Positions 1 through 11,517 of a DNA stretch of 64,000 nt are shown piece by piece. A program made the translations under genes and the position numbers. Numbering within the stretch: position 1 is the first letter of the stretch; each line of letters begins with the position of its first letter. The stretch spans positions 12,779,501-12,843,500 of the forward strand of contig CP053159.1 in assembly GCA_014607495.2 (NCBI GenBank), written 5' to 3'. Origin of the DNA: Carposina sasakii. Its lineage: Eukaryota > Arthropoda > Insecta > Lepidoptera > Carposinidae. The notes beneath the pieces are model-generated. The model saw only the letters and a program-made list of their open reading frames with translations, searched no databases and was not told where the DNA came from.

Positions 1-131
1 AATATGTTGTGACAGGTCCCACTTAACATATAGGCTACTTTTTATCCCATGAAAATGTTTTTATCCCAGATAATTTTGACATTTTGTTTTTTTCTGCACT
101 GCTCGCGGACGGAGTCGCGGGCGTCCACTAG
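1..131 (+). mobile_element. Helitron-like element, 3' end (5' part outside window)
   Basis: The stretch ends with GCGGGCGTCCACTAG followed by T, the CTAG|T 3' end of small non-autonomous Helitrons. The same sequence, with its 5' TC end, is complete at 40521-40739, and another 3' end lies at 32995-33083. It sits in the intron that follows Ammecr1 exon 2. Confidence 0.6.
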
Positions 132-169
132 TCCAAAATATAATAAAAGCAAATAATTACTAGCATAGA

Positions 170-894
<725 letters not shown>

Positions 895-995
895 GTTTTA
901 AGGTTTTAGGGTATACAAATGACTGCACAACCAACTAAATTGAAACAAAAAAGATATCACAACAATAGCAACGACGACGAGTTCATCAACTTTGA

Positions 996-1409
996 TTATT
1001 ATTTTTTTGTTTAGTTTATCCCGAAGGAAAGGCAAGGGGAACTAAGCCCATACAGCCATTGTCTTTATGTATATTTTATGTATATATTTCTGAACATATG
1101 ATGAATGATAATGATGAATGGGTACGTCGGGAAAATCCTCAAGAACAAGTGTAAAGTTAGTCAAAATAAAAAATAATTGCAGAAACAACTTATATGGGCC
1201 CATAAAGAGATCGTATTCTGGCTAAAGTTTTACTCAGCTTACCTGCGTATAAAACTATGCACACGCACTAGATTCACATCACAAGTAATTAAAATACAAC
1301 TTATTCACCAGAAAACATTACTTTACGGGCACATGCAAGCTATTTACAAATATTTTTGATTTTCACAAGAAAATTACACCCGCTCCCTTCCAGCTTTTCC
1401 CGCCGAATC
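996..1409 (-). mobile_element. Poly(A)-tailed SINE-like retroposon, copy A
   Basis: Read on the minus strand, this 414-bp unit starts AGATTCGGCGGGAAAAGCTG and ends in an A-rich tail after CCTTCGGGATAAACTAAAC. It is flanked by a 14-bp direct repeat, TTCATCAACTTTGA, at 982-995 and 1410-1423, a target-site duplication. Related copies lie at 1704-2119, 52852-53257 and about 56119-56480, all in the same orientation. No pol III A/B boxes are obvious, so 'SINE-like retroposon' is the safest name. Confidence 0.75.
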
Positions 1410-1703
1410 TTCATCAACTTTGACTTTTTTGTCTCGCTCGTCCGTATTTTTTCAATTTTTTTGCTAAATTCGCAATGTTCTCATATCAAAGTAAGTGATA
1501 TACATATGCTGTACCTTTTCGCTCTTAATAAGTTCCCTATATAGCTATAAAACATACATTGAAATAAAATTAAAGATGGATAGCTAAGTGAACGTATTTA
1601 AAAGCATAGACAATATAGAAAATAAACGAAAAAAGTATTATGAGCTGCTTGTGCTTGACCATGCACTGGTGACATCTATGATTAGGGGTCAATCAACATA
1701 CAT

Positions 1704-2119
1704 TTTTTTTTTTTTTTTGTTTGTTTAGTTTATCCCGAAGGAAAGGCAGGGGGAACTAAGCCCATACAGCCATTGTCTTTAGTAAATGATTTCTGAAGTT
1801 ATGATGGATGATAATGATGATGATGAATAGAAACGTCGGGAAAATCCTCAAGAACAAGTGTAAAGTTAGTCAAAATAATAAATAATTGCAGAAACAACTT
1901 ACACGGGCCCATGAAGAGATCGTATTCCGGCTGAAGTTTTACTCAGCTTACCTGCGTATAAAACCATGCACACGCACTAGATTCACATCACAAGTAATCA
2001 AAATATAACTTATCTACCAGAAAACATCACTTTACGGACACATGCAAGCCATTTACAAATATTTTTTTATTTTAACAAGAAAATTACACCTGCACCCTTC
2101 CAGCTTTTCCCGCCGAATC
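1704..2119 (-). mobile_element. Poly(A)-tailed SINE-like retroposon, copy B
   Basis: This is a second copy of the 996-1409 family, about 416 bp long. A T run of about 15 at 1704 on the plus strand is the poly(A) tail of the minus-strand element. The direct repeat TCAACATACAT at 1693-1703 and 2120-2130 is its target-site duplication. Confidence 0.75.
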
Positions 2120-2154
2120 TCAACATACATAACGTACGTATTCGACCAAAGATG

Positions 2155-2560
2155 TATTCGACGGAAAAGCTGAAAGGGCCGCCGCCACCGGTGTGTATTT
2201 TTTTGCCCGACACAATGGTGGCCATTAAACAAAATTGAATTGATTTTAGTACCTATAGATGACTCGCATGTGTCCGTGAAGTGATGTTTTCTGTAATATT
2301 TTGGTTACTTGTGATGTGATTTTAGTGCGCGTGCTTGGTTTTATATGCATGTAAGCTGAGTAAAACTCGACTGTTCCCAGTCGTCCCCTCTAGCCTTGTC
2401 CTCCGGGGTGACAGCTGGGAATTTCTTAATGGGCTCATGAAAAATGTTTTCACAATTACTTTTCATTTTAACTATTTTAAATTTTTTTGAGGACTTTTCC
2501 GATGACGTTTCCATTCATGATCATTATAAATACAGAATTCATCTATGTACATCAGTTTAC
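2155..2560 (+). repeat. Diverged inverted relative of the SINE-like family
   Basis: GGAAAAGCTGAAAGGG near 2163 matches the head of the family above, and GTAAGCTGAGTAAAACT (about 2353) and the GACGTTTCCATTCATGAT segment (about 2503) match its interior, in the opposite orientation to copies A and B. The middle differs, including a GC-richer insert at 2370-2420. Copies B and this one form a loose inverted pair. Confidence 0.5.
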
Positions 2561-3629
2561 AAATTTGCCGCCAGTAGGCTATTTAATTTTTGCCGCCCCT
2601 ACAGACCTTTGAAATTCAATACGCTAATTTAGTTCACAATCATATCCATTAAATTTATTCTGTAATGCAATTCGAGAAATCATTAATTATATCGTAAATT
2701 TATATTTTTCCCGGACTCCCTCAAAAAGAAACATACAAATAGGTTTATTTTGTCCCACCAATTTCTACCAAAATAAAATTGCAGATACATTTTTGTCAGT
2801 TGATAAAATGACGCGAGCAAAGCGAGTGCGAAATTTTTATCGTTATCAGCACATACATTAGTTGCCAATGACTTCTGCAGGCTCTACTGTGAATTTGCAA
2901 CGACCCACAGTGTTCCGAAGACCCCGAAAAATGGACATCTCTAGCTGTTCCCGCATATCGACGTAGTTTGACGAGAGAAACAATTCGCTAAAACAAACGA
3001 CCTATCAATTAATGATAGTTTCCGAGAAAAAAATATTAAACTAGCCAGTTTTTGGTGGGTAGAAAAATGAAAAAATATATTGTAGGAGATTGTAGGTACT
3101 TTAACTAATGGAGTTTGACACAAAAATTTTTTATACCATAATATTTCATCGTATTGCGCATATTTCAGTATAAATTATTACAATCATCCATATGTAGGTG
3201 ATTTAAAGAATTAAAAAAAAAATTGAGTAATATTTTTTAAAAAGAAAATGCACAATTTCAGCACGTAATTTTTTATATTAATAATTATACACTATTATGT
3301 CTATCTACAAAAAAAAATCAGCACCGTAATTTGTGGATAACTAGAGATATTTCATATGTCAGTACCTAAGGTGCCTAATAAATGGTGTTAAAGCATCATG
3401 GAAATGGATACGAAATCTATAGTAAAGCGTGAAGCGAACGAAGCCCCTAACGTGTCGAAGGGCGATCCGTTCGGGGCCCCGTATCATTGTTACGGCTAAT
3501 CATAGTGTGAGGCAATCACGAGGCAATATGTATATCCCACAATACTATTTACAACAAAATGGTTTAATTTCTTTCAAACAAAACATTTCATTATGTCAAG
3601 TTAATTAGATATCCCTTGACATAAAAACT
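2561..3629. other. AT-rich intergenic stretch, no gene seen
   Basis: Only short chance ORFs and homopolymer runs are seen. One GC-richer island (3425-3490, GAAGCGAACGAAGCCCC) may be the end of an old element. No conserved protein segment, RNA gene or clear repeat was recognised. Confidence 0.5.
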
Positions 3630-3712
3630 CAAGAGAAAAAAAAACAAGCACTTAGATGTCCGGTGGTATAGAATTCTATAATATTATGGAATGAATACTA
3701 TTCTGCCGCACC
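3630..3712 (+). repeat. Left arm of a distant 85-bp inverted repeat
   Basis: ACAAGCACTTAGATGTCC...GGAATGAATACTATT recurs in reverse orientation at 10170-10255 with a few differences. The two arms enclose about 6.5 kb of LINE and piggyBac debris. They may be termini of one element or two independent copies. Confidence 0.5.
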
Positions 3713-4499
3713 AATTATAACCACTGTATGTAACATTTTTTCCAAAAATGAGTTATTGGCATATTCGGAATCAGCAATAAAAGATCTATAAGTATAACTG
3801 ACCCGTATTTAGAAATATTGTATATTCTAGAAATTACAATAAACATAAACACTGTAAGTGAGTTCCTTTTGGAAGACTTGCATGAAATAAATACTTTAAG
3901 AGCAGTTGTTGCGCTTTTTATTATAAATATTATTGGCGGATCCTAAATATAAACGCAGCAAGGGCAGATAATCTAGTTATAATTGTGTTCCTATTTTTTG
4001 ATAAATGTGTATTACTACTTATATTCAGCGTAACTACCTTATATGGTGGTAATATGTATTGATCACAATAATTTTAAACTAGTCATACTAGTGATAAACA
4101 CCGTAATAGCACTTACTGTTGTTATTCTTAGCATGACATTGGTTTTCAAATAACGGGAACTACAAATTACTACAATAACTGACACTTAAAGTGTTTATAA
4201 CTTGTGTTGAATAAAAAATATCGAATGTGCACTAAATATATAAACGTCAATGGTACTTACTGTATGTTTATGTAGTAAATTACCTCTCCATTTTTACCGT
4301 ATTTCTACGAATAAGACAAGCAAGTGTGGTAGATGCAGTAGTTATAACTAGCGAAAGTACCCCGCGCATGTTCATTCGTTCAAAAAAAAATTCAGCTGTT
4401 CCATACATTTCAGTGCAGTAATTATTCGAGATTGTATGGAATCTTGTATTTTAGGCTTTATCTTATTTTATTTACACGAAATACACAACTTTGAGAAGA
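3713..4499. other. AT-rich non-coding stretch
   Basis: No gene was recognised. Short recurring phrases such as GCACTTAC(T/G)GT(T/A) and TACTAGTGATA also appear around 9180-9400, suggesting an old, strongly decayed repeat on both sides of the LINE cluster. Confidence 0.35.
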
Positions 4500-4577
4500 A
4501 TTTCAGTGGTTTTCGCTTCAGAATCATGGGCTAAAGTTAGCATATTTTTCTGGCTGTCACTTACACTCTGTATATAA
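4500..4577 (+). repeat. MITE fragment (TTTTCGCTTCAGAATCATGG family)
   Basis: The segment from TCAGTGGTTTTCGC to CTGGCTGTCACTTACACTCTGTATA matches 48048-48121 and about 47240-47292. All end near a ...CAC(C/T)CTGTATA terminus, as in TA-targeted MITEs. Confidence 0.5.
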
Positions 4578-4614
4578 AATTTTTCCGTTTCTAACTGACA
4601 ACGCCCAGACGAAA

Positions 4615-5130
4615 CTACTCAGTGTAGGAAGCTGAAATTTGCCATGTATATTCCTTGGGGAGTGTAGGTGAGCAGTGTGTAGGATTGTAGGATTTTACAA
4701 AATTCTTACGGGAACGGGTAAAATAATTCCTTGTAGAGCTCAAAATGTTATTTAAGCCCTTACTGACCAATGGGACCACTCCGAAGGCGTGGAGCAGAGG
4801 CTCCATAAGCTTCTCAAAAACTACAGGCCCATCACAATTCTGAGCCACGTCTATAAGCTGTTCTCGAGAGTCAAGAATTAAGATTTGATGCCTAACCGGG
4901 ATTGGCCCACAACTCATTCCAAGATTTGATGCCTGTCGACTCCATTGACACCTGATGTCTTGGAATTCTTGCAGCGATGTCAAATCGACTGGCGATATGT
5001 GGAGGTGCTTAGATGGCACTAGAAATATCTACGAAATGGCAACGATGTGCGTTCAAGTCCAAACCAACAAAAAGGACCGATCCAACTACTCCAAAGTATA
5101 AGACAGGGTGACCTCATATGAAACTGCACC
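4615..5130 (+). pseudogene. RTE-type LINE reverse transcriptase fragment (degraded)
   Basis: Around 4820 the plus strand reads NYRPITILSHVYKLFSRV, the reverse-transcriptase block seen in RTE LINEs. Near 5025 it reads NIYEMATMCVQVQ and then a broken GV/IRQGD-type motif (AGACAGGGTGACCTCAT). Stops and frameshifts interrupt it. A 134-residue open frame on the opposite strand (5019-4615) is only its antisense shadow. A second, inverted fragment of the same family follows. Confidence 0.7.
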
Positions 5131-5289
5131 AACGCCACGGAGGATATTTTTAAGATGCTACAGTGGGAATCGACGTCAATAGTAAATATCACACAAATCT
5201 CCTACTTATCGACGATATAATCTGAATGGCTGATCGCTGCAGCACCTGCATAATATAAAATATATTACTGCGTAAAATATTCACGGTTG

Positions 5290-6175
5290 ATGTTGATACC
5301 TAGGCCATGCCACGCATCTTGAGTACGTGCTCCATCGCGTTGGTGATGAGTTTCGGGGATGTGACATCACCCTGCCTTACACCTAGAATCAGTTCTGCTT
5401 GGTTGAATTGGACTTGAATGGACATCGTTGCCATTTCATAGATATTTCTCAGAATCTCCACATACCGTCAGTCGATTTGGCATCGCTGCAAGAACTGCAG
5501 GTTTCAATAAAATCGAAGGGTTCTTCGTGGTCCACAAAAGCCATATACAGCGGTTGATTAGTCTCCTATTGGCTTCTGCATAACCTGCCGTACAGTATGG
5601 ATTTGGCCCACAGTGCTAAAGCCTTTGCGAAACCCGGTCCGTTCCACCACCACCGGGCTAAAAGGCTGCAAATCTTAATGCCAAACGATTCGTCACGATT
5701 CTTGAGAATAGCTTATTGACGTGGCTCAGAAGTGTGATTGGCCTATAGTTTTTAAAGAGCGTTTTGTCTCCCTTCTTGAAAAACAATGCCTCTACACCAG
5801 CCTCTGCTCCATGCCTTTAGGGTAGTCTCACTGACCATTAAGAAGTAAAATAACCTTTTCTTTCAGCTCTTCAAGGACTGGTTTTGTCCCAGCCTTAAGG
5901 AGGTCAGATGCCACCCGGTCTTTCCCGGGAGCCTGTCCATTCTTAACCTGTCTGAGAGCCGCCCCGATTTCATTTCATCTATATCTACGTCCGGGAGATC
6001 GTCCGTAAAATGGAAGTGGAGTGGAGCTCTGGGGTCCGTAAAGTCCTAAATTTCAGCGAAAATCTCTGGAACCAATGGGACGGTTTGGCCATTCGAGGTT
6101 CTAAGCTTTGTCAGATGACTCGTTCCCAGTGTCTGGGTAAAGACTTTCGATACCCGATTTTCCTCAATCAGTCCC
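5290..6175 (-). pseudogene. RTE-type LINE fragment, inverted copy (3' part of a split relic)
   Basis: On the minus strand, in order from 5960 down: PGKDRVASDLLKAGTKPVLEE, GFRKGFSTVGQIHTVRQVM, GFCGPRRT, YVEILRNIYEMATMSIQVQF, then GVRQGDVTSPKL. This is the palm of an RTE reverse transcriptase with several in-frame stops. It overlaps in content with the plus-strand fragment at 4615-5130, so the two are an inverted pair. The same relic continues at 7104-7350 on the other side of a piggyBac-type insertion. Confidence 0.75.
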
Positions 6176-6179
6176 TTAA

Positions 6180-7099
6180 GGGGTTATATCCACTTATGAT
6201 TTTCAAAAAATCGATTTTGATTTTTTTTTCATTTTTTGAATGTACATATATTCAAGAATATTCTCTGAAAATTTAAAATCGATCCGACAATTAGTTTCGG
6301 AGATATGAGCGTATTAGTAAGAACGTCTCCGAGCGTTCGAAAGTAGGCGGAGCACGAGCCGGAGTAGCAGCTGTTTCTGGTAGCTTCTACCCTTTTGTTC
6401 TCGACTTATATTGTGTTTGGGACCCTAAGATAATAATACAAATGGAAGCAAACGACGAAGCAGAGGGTTCCTCTTATGGTGCTGGAATAGATGACACGAT
6501 GTAAGTTGAATTTTTTTTTTTAATTTAGTGTAAATCGTTCCCGAAACTTTAAACGCGTTTATCTCAAAACCGTGTTTTTAGAGTCGGTGAGGAAAATTTC
6601 TCCGAAACCGCTAAACCGATCGGTTTGAAATTTTCACACGACTTACTCAAATATATTTTTCAGGTAATGATCGAAGGAATAAGGTTTTGGACAATAATTT
6701 CGATTTTTTAAGCCACATTGAAGTGAAAAATTTTCATGAAAAACTGAATTTTTTTTTTGAACAGCCGCCATTTTGTCAAAAATCAAAATTTTGACTAGAC
6801 CTTCGATCATTACCTGTATTTATTTATTATAAAACTAAATATTTTTGGTTTTTGGTTTTCAGATAATTTGGACCAGAGATATCTTGCTCACCGCCAAGCA
6901 CTTTTTTTTGGAGGTCTCTCCGCAGATCATCTACAGGAGCTAGGGGATCCAATATTTTTTTAAATAAACCGCTGATTGTTAAAGTACATTAAATTCTGTT
7001 TAAGTACATTTTTTCCATTAATGTATAAAATAAAATGCCTCTTTGGAAAAAATTCACAAAAAAACGCGTTTTTTCTGCCTCGCAAGTGGATATAACCCC
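6180..7099. mobile_element. piggyBac-type non-autonomous element with TTAA duplication
   Basis: Perfect 16-bp terminal inverted repeats, GGGGTTATATCCACTT (6180-6195) and its complement (7084-7099), are directly flanked by TTAA on both sides (6176-6179 and 7100-7103). TTAA target duplication with GGGTTA-like ends is the hallmark of the piggyBac superfamily. The 920-bp interior has no transposase. It does hold a short ATG frame at 6442 (MEANDEAEGSSYGAGIDD) stopping near a GTAAGT, and a segment after a TTTTCAG at 6863 that reads LDQRYLAHRQALFFGGLSAD. The two do not join in frame. The element split an older RTE relic. Confidence 0.85.
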
Positions 7100-7103
7100 T
7101 TAA

Positions 7104-7350
7104 CGAGGCGAGTGTTTCAGCTTCGGAGGTGGTGTATGTTGAGCGACTAAGTAGCATCAGTCCCAAGGTCTCGCTAGAAAGTTTGGACTTCTTATCTGGT
7201 CGACTCGAAAGTGCCTCGTTCTCATACAACCCCAATTATTCCTTATAACTCCTCGTCAACACTTACCGGGGTCTCCAGGGCGGCAAATTGATTTTTTCTT
7301 TTCCAGTTGGAATGTATTGTGCCTGCTTGTGGCAAATTGCTGACGGAGAA
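7104..7350 (-). pseudogene. RTE LINE relic, 5' side of piggyBac-type insertion
   Basis: Continuous with 5290-6175 once the piggyBac-type element and one TTAA are removed. On the minus strand it still resembles the linker between LINE endonuclease and reverse transcriptase, but it is too broken for a clear domain call. Confidence 0.5.
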
Positions 7351-7639
7351 CTGTCCTTACCATGCGACTCCTTTCAAGCTTGAAGTTGATATTATCATAT
7401 TATCTTATGCGTAGAACTGAAACTCATACCTACTCATTTGAGGTGTCAATAGACAGGTCTTTAAAAAAAGAAAATGGAGGTTCCCCAAACCATTATTTCT
7501 CATATTTAACTACAAGCTACACTTCTAACACTGGTAAAATGTGTCCCTACTCAGACTTTTGAATTAGGCGAATCAACAATTTAAAAAATATACACGTTGT
7601 AGATCATAATATATACTCTCATACAAAATTTATTTTAAT

Positions 7640-9012
7640 GATGTGTGGTCGGTAGTTTCATAGATACAAACCATATTACAGTATTAACCTTACTGGACTT
7701 CAGCAGTGCGTTTAACTGTGTTGACTATGACGTCCTACTTGCCATCTTACGCTACCTATCTCCTCTGGTTACTGAACGTTCAATTCATACTTAAATGGTC
7801 GTCAGAAATGCGTGCGCGTTGACGATTTTACATCATACTGGTGTAGCATCACGGCGGGCGTACCTCAGGGCGACGTACTGTCACTCCTGCTCTTTTCAAT
7901 CTTCATCAACTCTGTTTCGGAAATGTTAACCTCTTACTTTCATCTCTACGCTGATAACCTTCAGCTCTATAACATTTTAACTTTGAAAATGTAAGGTTTG
8001 CTATGAAGGAGATGAACGAGGACTCAGTGTGCATTCGGGACTGGGCGAAATCATTTGGCATATTAGTCAACTCGGGTAAATCGCAAGTCATAATCATAGG
8101 TAGTAGACATAATCTGAGCATCTTGCGGTAGTCGGATATTCAGCAATTTTTTAATGACCAGATCACGATTCCCTTCACAGATACGGTCAAAAACCTAGGG
8201 GTCATATTTGACAGCACTATGTCGTGGACAGTTCAGGTTGGCGAGGTAAGGGTGCACTCATCCTTTCATTCGCTTAAGCGTCTTCAGAACTTTCTGCCTT
8301 TTAAAACTAAAATAAGTCTTGCCCAGACCCTTATTCTCCCTGTTATTGATTATGTGGATGTTTGCTATCTCGACGCCAATGAGGAGCTGTTAAATAAACT
8401 CGAACGTCTACAGAATTTTGGTATCCGATTTATATACGGACTACGTAAATTTGATCACGTATCTCACTTTCGTAAAGAGTTAAAATGGCTCCCGATGCAT
8501 TTTCGCCGGAATACTCATTTATTAACACTCTTTTTTAAGATTTTAAATTATCGCCTTTCTCCATTATATCTCAGTGAGCGTTTTGAATATCTCTTTTCAA
8601 GAGATCGGCCTCTCCGATCCAATACGGCATCACTGCTGCAAACTCCCCGATTTAATTCTGGGGCTTTTAGGTATTCTTTCTCGGTTCAGGCGGTTAAGCT
8701 CTGGAATTAATTACCCCATACGGTTAGAGATTGTCGCACTGTTGGCACATTTAAGAAAAAGCTGAAGGATTACTGCCTGTCCATTATTTGAATATGCTGT
8801 CATTTATTTCTCTCATTTTTTAAAAATTTATTTATGTAGTTTTGTAGAATTAGTTTAATTGCACATATTACGCTGTATTTGTTAACAATTTCTCTTTACT
8901 TACTTGGCTTGCTGGAAGAGATCTCTTGTAGAGATAAGCTTGCCATTGTACATGCATCTCTTCTTTTATGTTGTATGCCATATTTCTTTTGTGTATGTGC
9001 AATAAAGAATAA
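7640..9012 (+). pseudogene. CR1-type LINE reverse transcriptase, 3' half with tail
   Basis: Frames on the plus strand read, in order: TLLDFSSAFN.VDYDVLLAIL (about 7690), GVPQGDVLSLLLFSIFINSV (7858), HLYADNLQLY (the ADD box altered to ADN), then a 163-residue open part (8219-8710) with KISLAQTLILPVIDYVDV and RLQNFGIRFIYGLRKF, and beyond a stop at 8708 LPHTVRDCRTVGTFKKKLKD. This order and the VGTFKKKLKDY ending are typical of CR1/Jockey-group LINEs. The 3' UTR ends in AATAAAGAATAAGAATA. Frameshifts and stops make it inactive. The same tail recurs near 34940-34960. Confidence 0.8.
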
Positions 9013-10040
9013 GAATATTTTTGATTATGTAATTTAATATAGGTACCTAGTAATTACCTAATTCGTAGTATGTCAGCTTATTATTGCTACCGCGCGTCTG
9101 TATGGGAGGTAAAAAAGCGTTAATGTACCCACTTGCCTTTTAGTTTTGGTAAGGTTAGATTCAGAACAAAAATTTTACACATACCTCTACTAGTCATAAA
9201 TAGCGTATGTACGCTAGTTAGTTTTGTTATGGTTAGTACAATTTTGGATAATACTATACCTAATAATACTGATAAACGCATTATCTGCGATTGCTAGAGA
9301 TGACAGCCGTAACTACTGCACTTACGGTACTTATGCTTAGGATACTAAATCGAGTTTGAGATACCTTTACTAATGATATTAAGTTTTTTAAGAAATATTA
9401 ATAGAATCCAGCACAAAACTGAAAAAAAAATTATACCAGTATAAAAATAATCTTAATGTCCGACAGAAAAACTAATTTGTGAAGCTTTATCTCAAATAGT
9501 TTTTCCGTGGTAACAAAAAAACAAAAAAAAACTTTGAACGCGATTTTCTCAGCTTTATGTTCGATGCAGTTACGGTGGTTATAGTTAACGCGGTAGTATT
9601 GAAGAACATGAAATTTGTTACAAATTACAACCCGCACCACATCACGCATATGAATAATAGACATAAATATTAAGACATGAACTAATTATTATAATATTAT
9701 TAGCTTTCATAAGTTCCGGTTTACATTTATAAAAGTTGTTGGATTGACTAGATTGTTAATATAAATATGAAGGTAGAACTATTATGTTGGACACTTCGTT
9801 GAGACACTTGAAGTTGTAAGACGTTACTCTGCTCGATCTCTATTCTATATAAAAACATTGCAACGATATAATCTATTTACGGCGAGTCGGGTTTCTTGCT
9901 GCTTCTTTTCCAGAATGTTATATCGCCTGAAGCAGCTTTAACTGTATAAGTAATAAATAAATAGTTCTACATAGCAACTGCGATGTTTGACTCCGCACCC
10001 TGAATATACTGCTGCGCCACGAGTAATCATCGGTGACAAA
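9013..10040. other. AT-rich non-coding stretch
   Basis: No gene recognised. A 77-residue minus-strand open frame (9664-9431) has low-complexity composition and no known motif, and was not called. Confidence 0.4.
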
Positions 10041-10043
10041 TTT

Positions 10044-10159
10044 TTTCTAATGATAGTAAGATAACAACTGAACAGCCAGGATCCATTGAAATATTAGCTT
10101 GGTTGTTGGATTATCAATGTATCCCGACTGTTCAGTTGTTATGTTACGATCATTAGAAA
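10044..10159. repeat. Long imperfect hairpin, 45-bp arms and 26-nt loop
   Basis: The left arm (10044-10088) starts TTTCTAATGATAGTAAGATA and contains AACAACTGAACAG; the right arm (10115-10159) is its complement with about six mismatches. The size and loop would suit a microRNA precursor or a small foldback element. The sequence alone does not decide. Confidence 0.6.
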
Positions 10160-10169
10160 ATATTTTATG

Positions 10170-10255
10170 TTCTTCAATAGTATTCATTCCATAATAATAT
10201 TATAGTATTCTAGACCATAGGACATCTAAGTGCTTGTTTTTTTTCTTTTCAGTTT
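10170..10255 (-). repeat. Right arm of the distant 85-bp inverted repeat
   Basis: This is the reverse complement of 3630-3712, including GGACATCTAAGTGCTTGT. It lies directly next to the hairpin at 10044-10159. Confidence 0.5.
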
Positions 10256-10369
10256 TTTATTATGTACATTATTTGGTTCTTTTTTAAGAAGTCGGGTTTT
10301 TGGATTTTTTAAATTGTTTTTTTATTCAGTAGTCGTTACGTATTTTGTTTAGGTAAGTAAAGTAGGTAT

Positions 10370-10580
10370 TCAAAGACAAGACGACGAGAGTGTAGCGTGC
10401 GTTTGTGATCGATGCTCGCAAAACAAAACACTGGCGCGGGCGTTAGGCGTCGGGCGCTCGGAGGGTGCGGCAGGGAAGCGGGGGTTGCTACGTTGAGACA
10501 CTGCCACCGCCGCCGCGCGGTTCGTCTTCGCCCGCTGCGCTGCTCTCACCTATCACTCACGCGATAATAGTATAGGTTTC
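10370..10580. other. GC-rich island upstream of Rsf1
   Basis: This roughly 200-bp patch is clearly richer in GC and CpG than its surroundings (GGCGCGGGCGTTAGGCGTCGGG, CCGCCGCCGCGCGG). It lies about 1 kb upstream of the Rsf1 start codon. It could be a promoter or non-coding first exon, or a GC-rich repeat. No TATA or splice donor ties it firmly to Rsf1. Confidence 0.3.
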
Positions 10581-10952
10581 GATAGGAATGAGTTTCTAAA
10601 GGGATTTATTTAAAGTACTTATAAAAAAAACCATGAGAAAACCAGTGGACGTATTTGACTTTTATCCTCTGAAATCAAGTGACCATCCTCTGAAATCTGC
10701 CGCCCCTAGGACGCTGCCGCCTCTAGGCCGCGGCCTATACGGCTTATTTATAAATCCAGGACTGATGTACTCGTACATACTAAAAACAATTGCGGTATGA
10801 AAGGTTTTAATAGGTAGGTAGGTACTTTTAGTTAGAGGTACCTCTTTCAATTAAATATTTACGATAAACCGATTTCATATTGAGTCTACCGCCACTTTTA
10901 GGTAGAAAACATAGCAGAGTGCTCTAGTCATTAATTTACTAGGTAGTTTAAC

Positions 10953-11426
10953 TCACCAACGTCTGTTTATATCTGAAGCAAGAATATTTAATGTGAATAT
11001 ACCTAATGTTACGCACTTTAAAATTGTTAATATGAAAATTGATAGGTATCCAATTATTGCAAAGTCAATTCTTTTATAATTTTTATTTATATACCAAGTA
11101 ATGAATGATAGTTGTTCAAGGTATTTTTCAGAGTTAAATATTGTAAGATTTTTGAATGCGAGGTGTTTCTTTTTGACTAGTTTTGTTTGATATACGTTAC
11201 ATACACGTTGGGTCTTGCGTATGAAGTGCCATCTGCAAAACCATGTCATTACAGAACCATGAAATCCCCTTCCTAAAGGTGTCCTTTTATCTATGATACT
11301 ATCGAAAGAGGAGAAGAAAAAATTGTCTATGGTGCGATGGCTGTCATTGTGTTTTATTTGTAGAAATTCAATGAGAAAAAGCTTCCAGTAAAAGAAAATG
11401 AAGTTATTTTTGTGAATTATGTACAT
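10953..11426 (-). other. 157-residue open reading frame, unrecognised and doubtful
   Basis: An uninterrupted minus-strand frame just upstream of Rsf1. It is rich in F, I, K and N, with one hydrophobic stretch near its end (IGYLSIFILTILKCVTLGIF). It has no family motif, and its codons are typical of AT-rich background. It could be chance, or a piece of an unknown element. Confidence 0.15.
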
Positions 11427-11517
11427 GTTTTTTATATTTCCAATAGTAATAGGTGAAATAATCTTAATAATATAATTATAACCATTTAAAATGTTGGGGG
11501 AATCAACAAAATAATTT

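Noticed and set aside
4615..5019. 134-residue open frame on the minus strand
   Set aside because: It is antisense to a plus-strand RTE reverse transcriptase fragment (NYRPITILSHVYKLF) and has no motif of its own.
10953..11426. 157-residue minus-strand frame as a gene divergent from Rsf1
   Set aside because: AT-background composition, no family motif and no splice context; listed only as doubtful.
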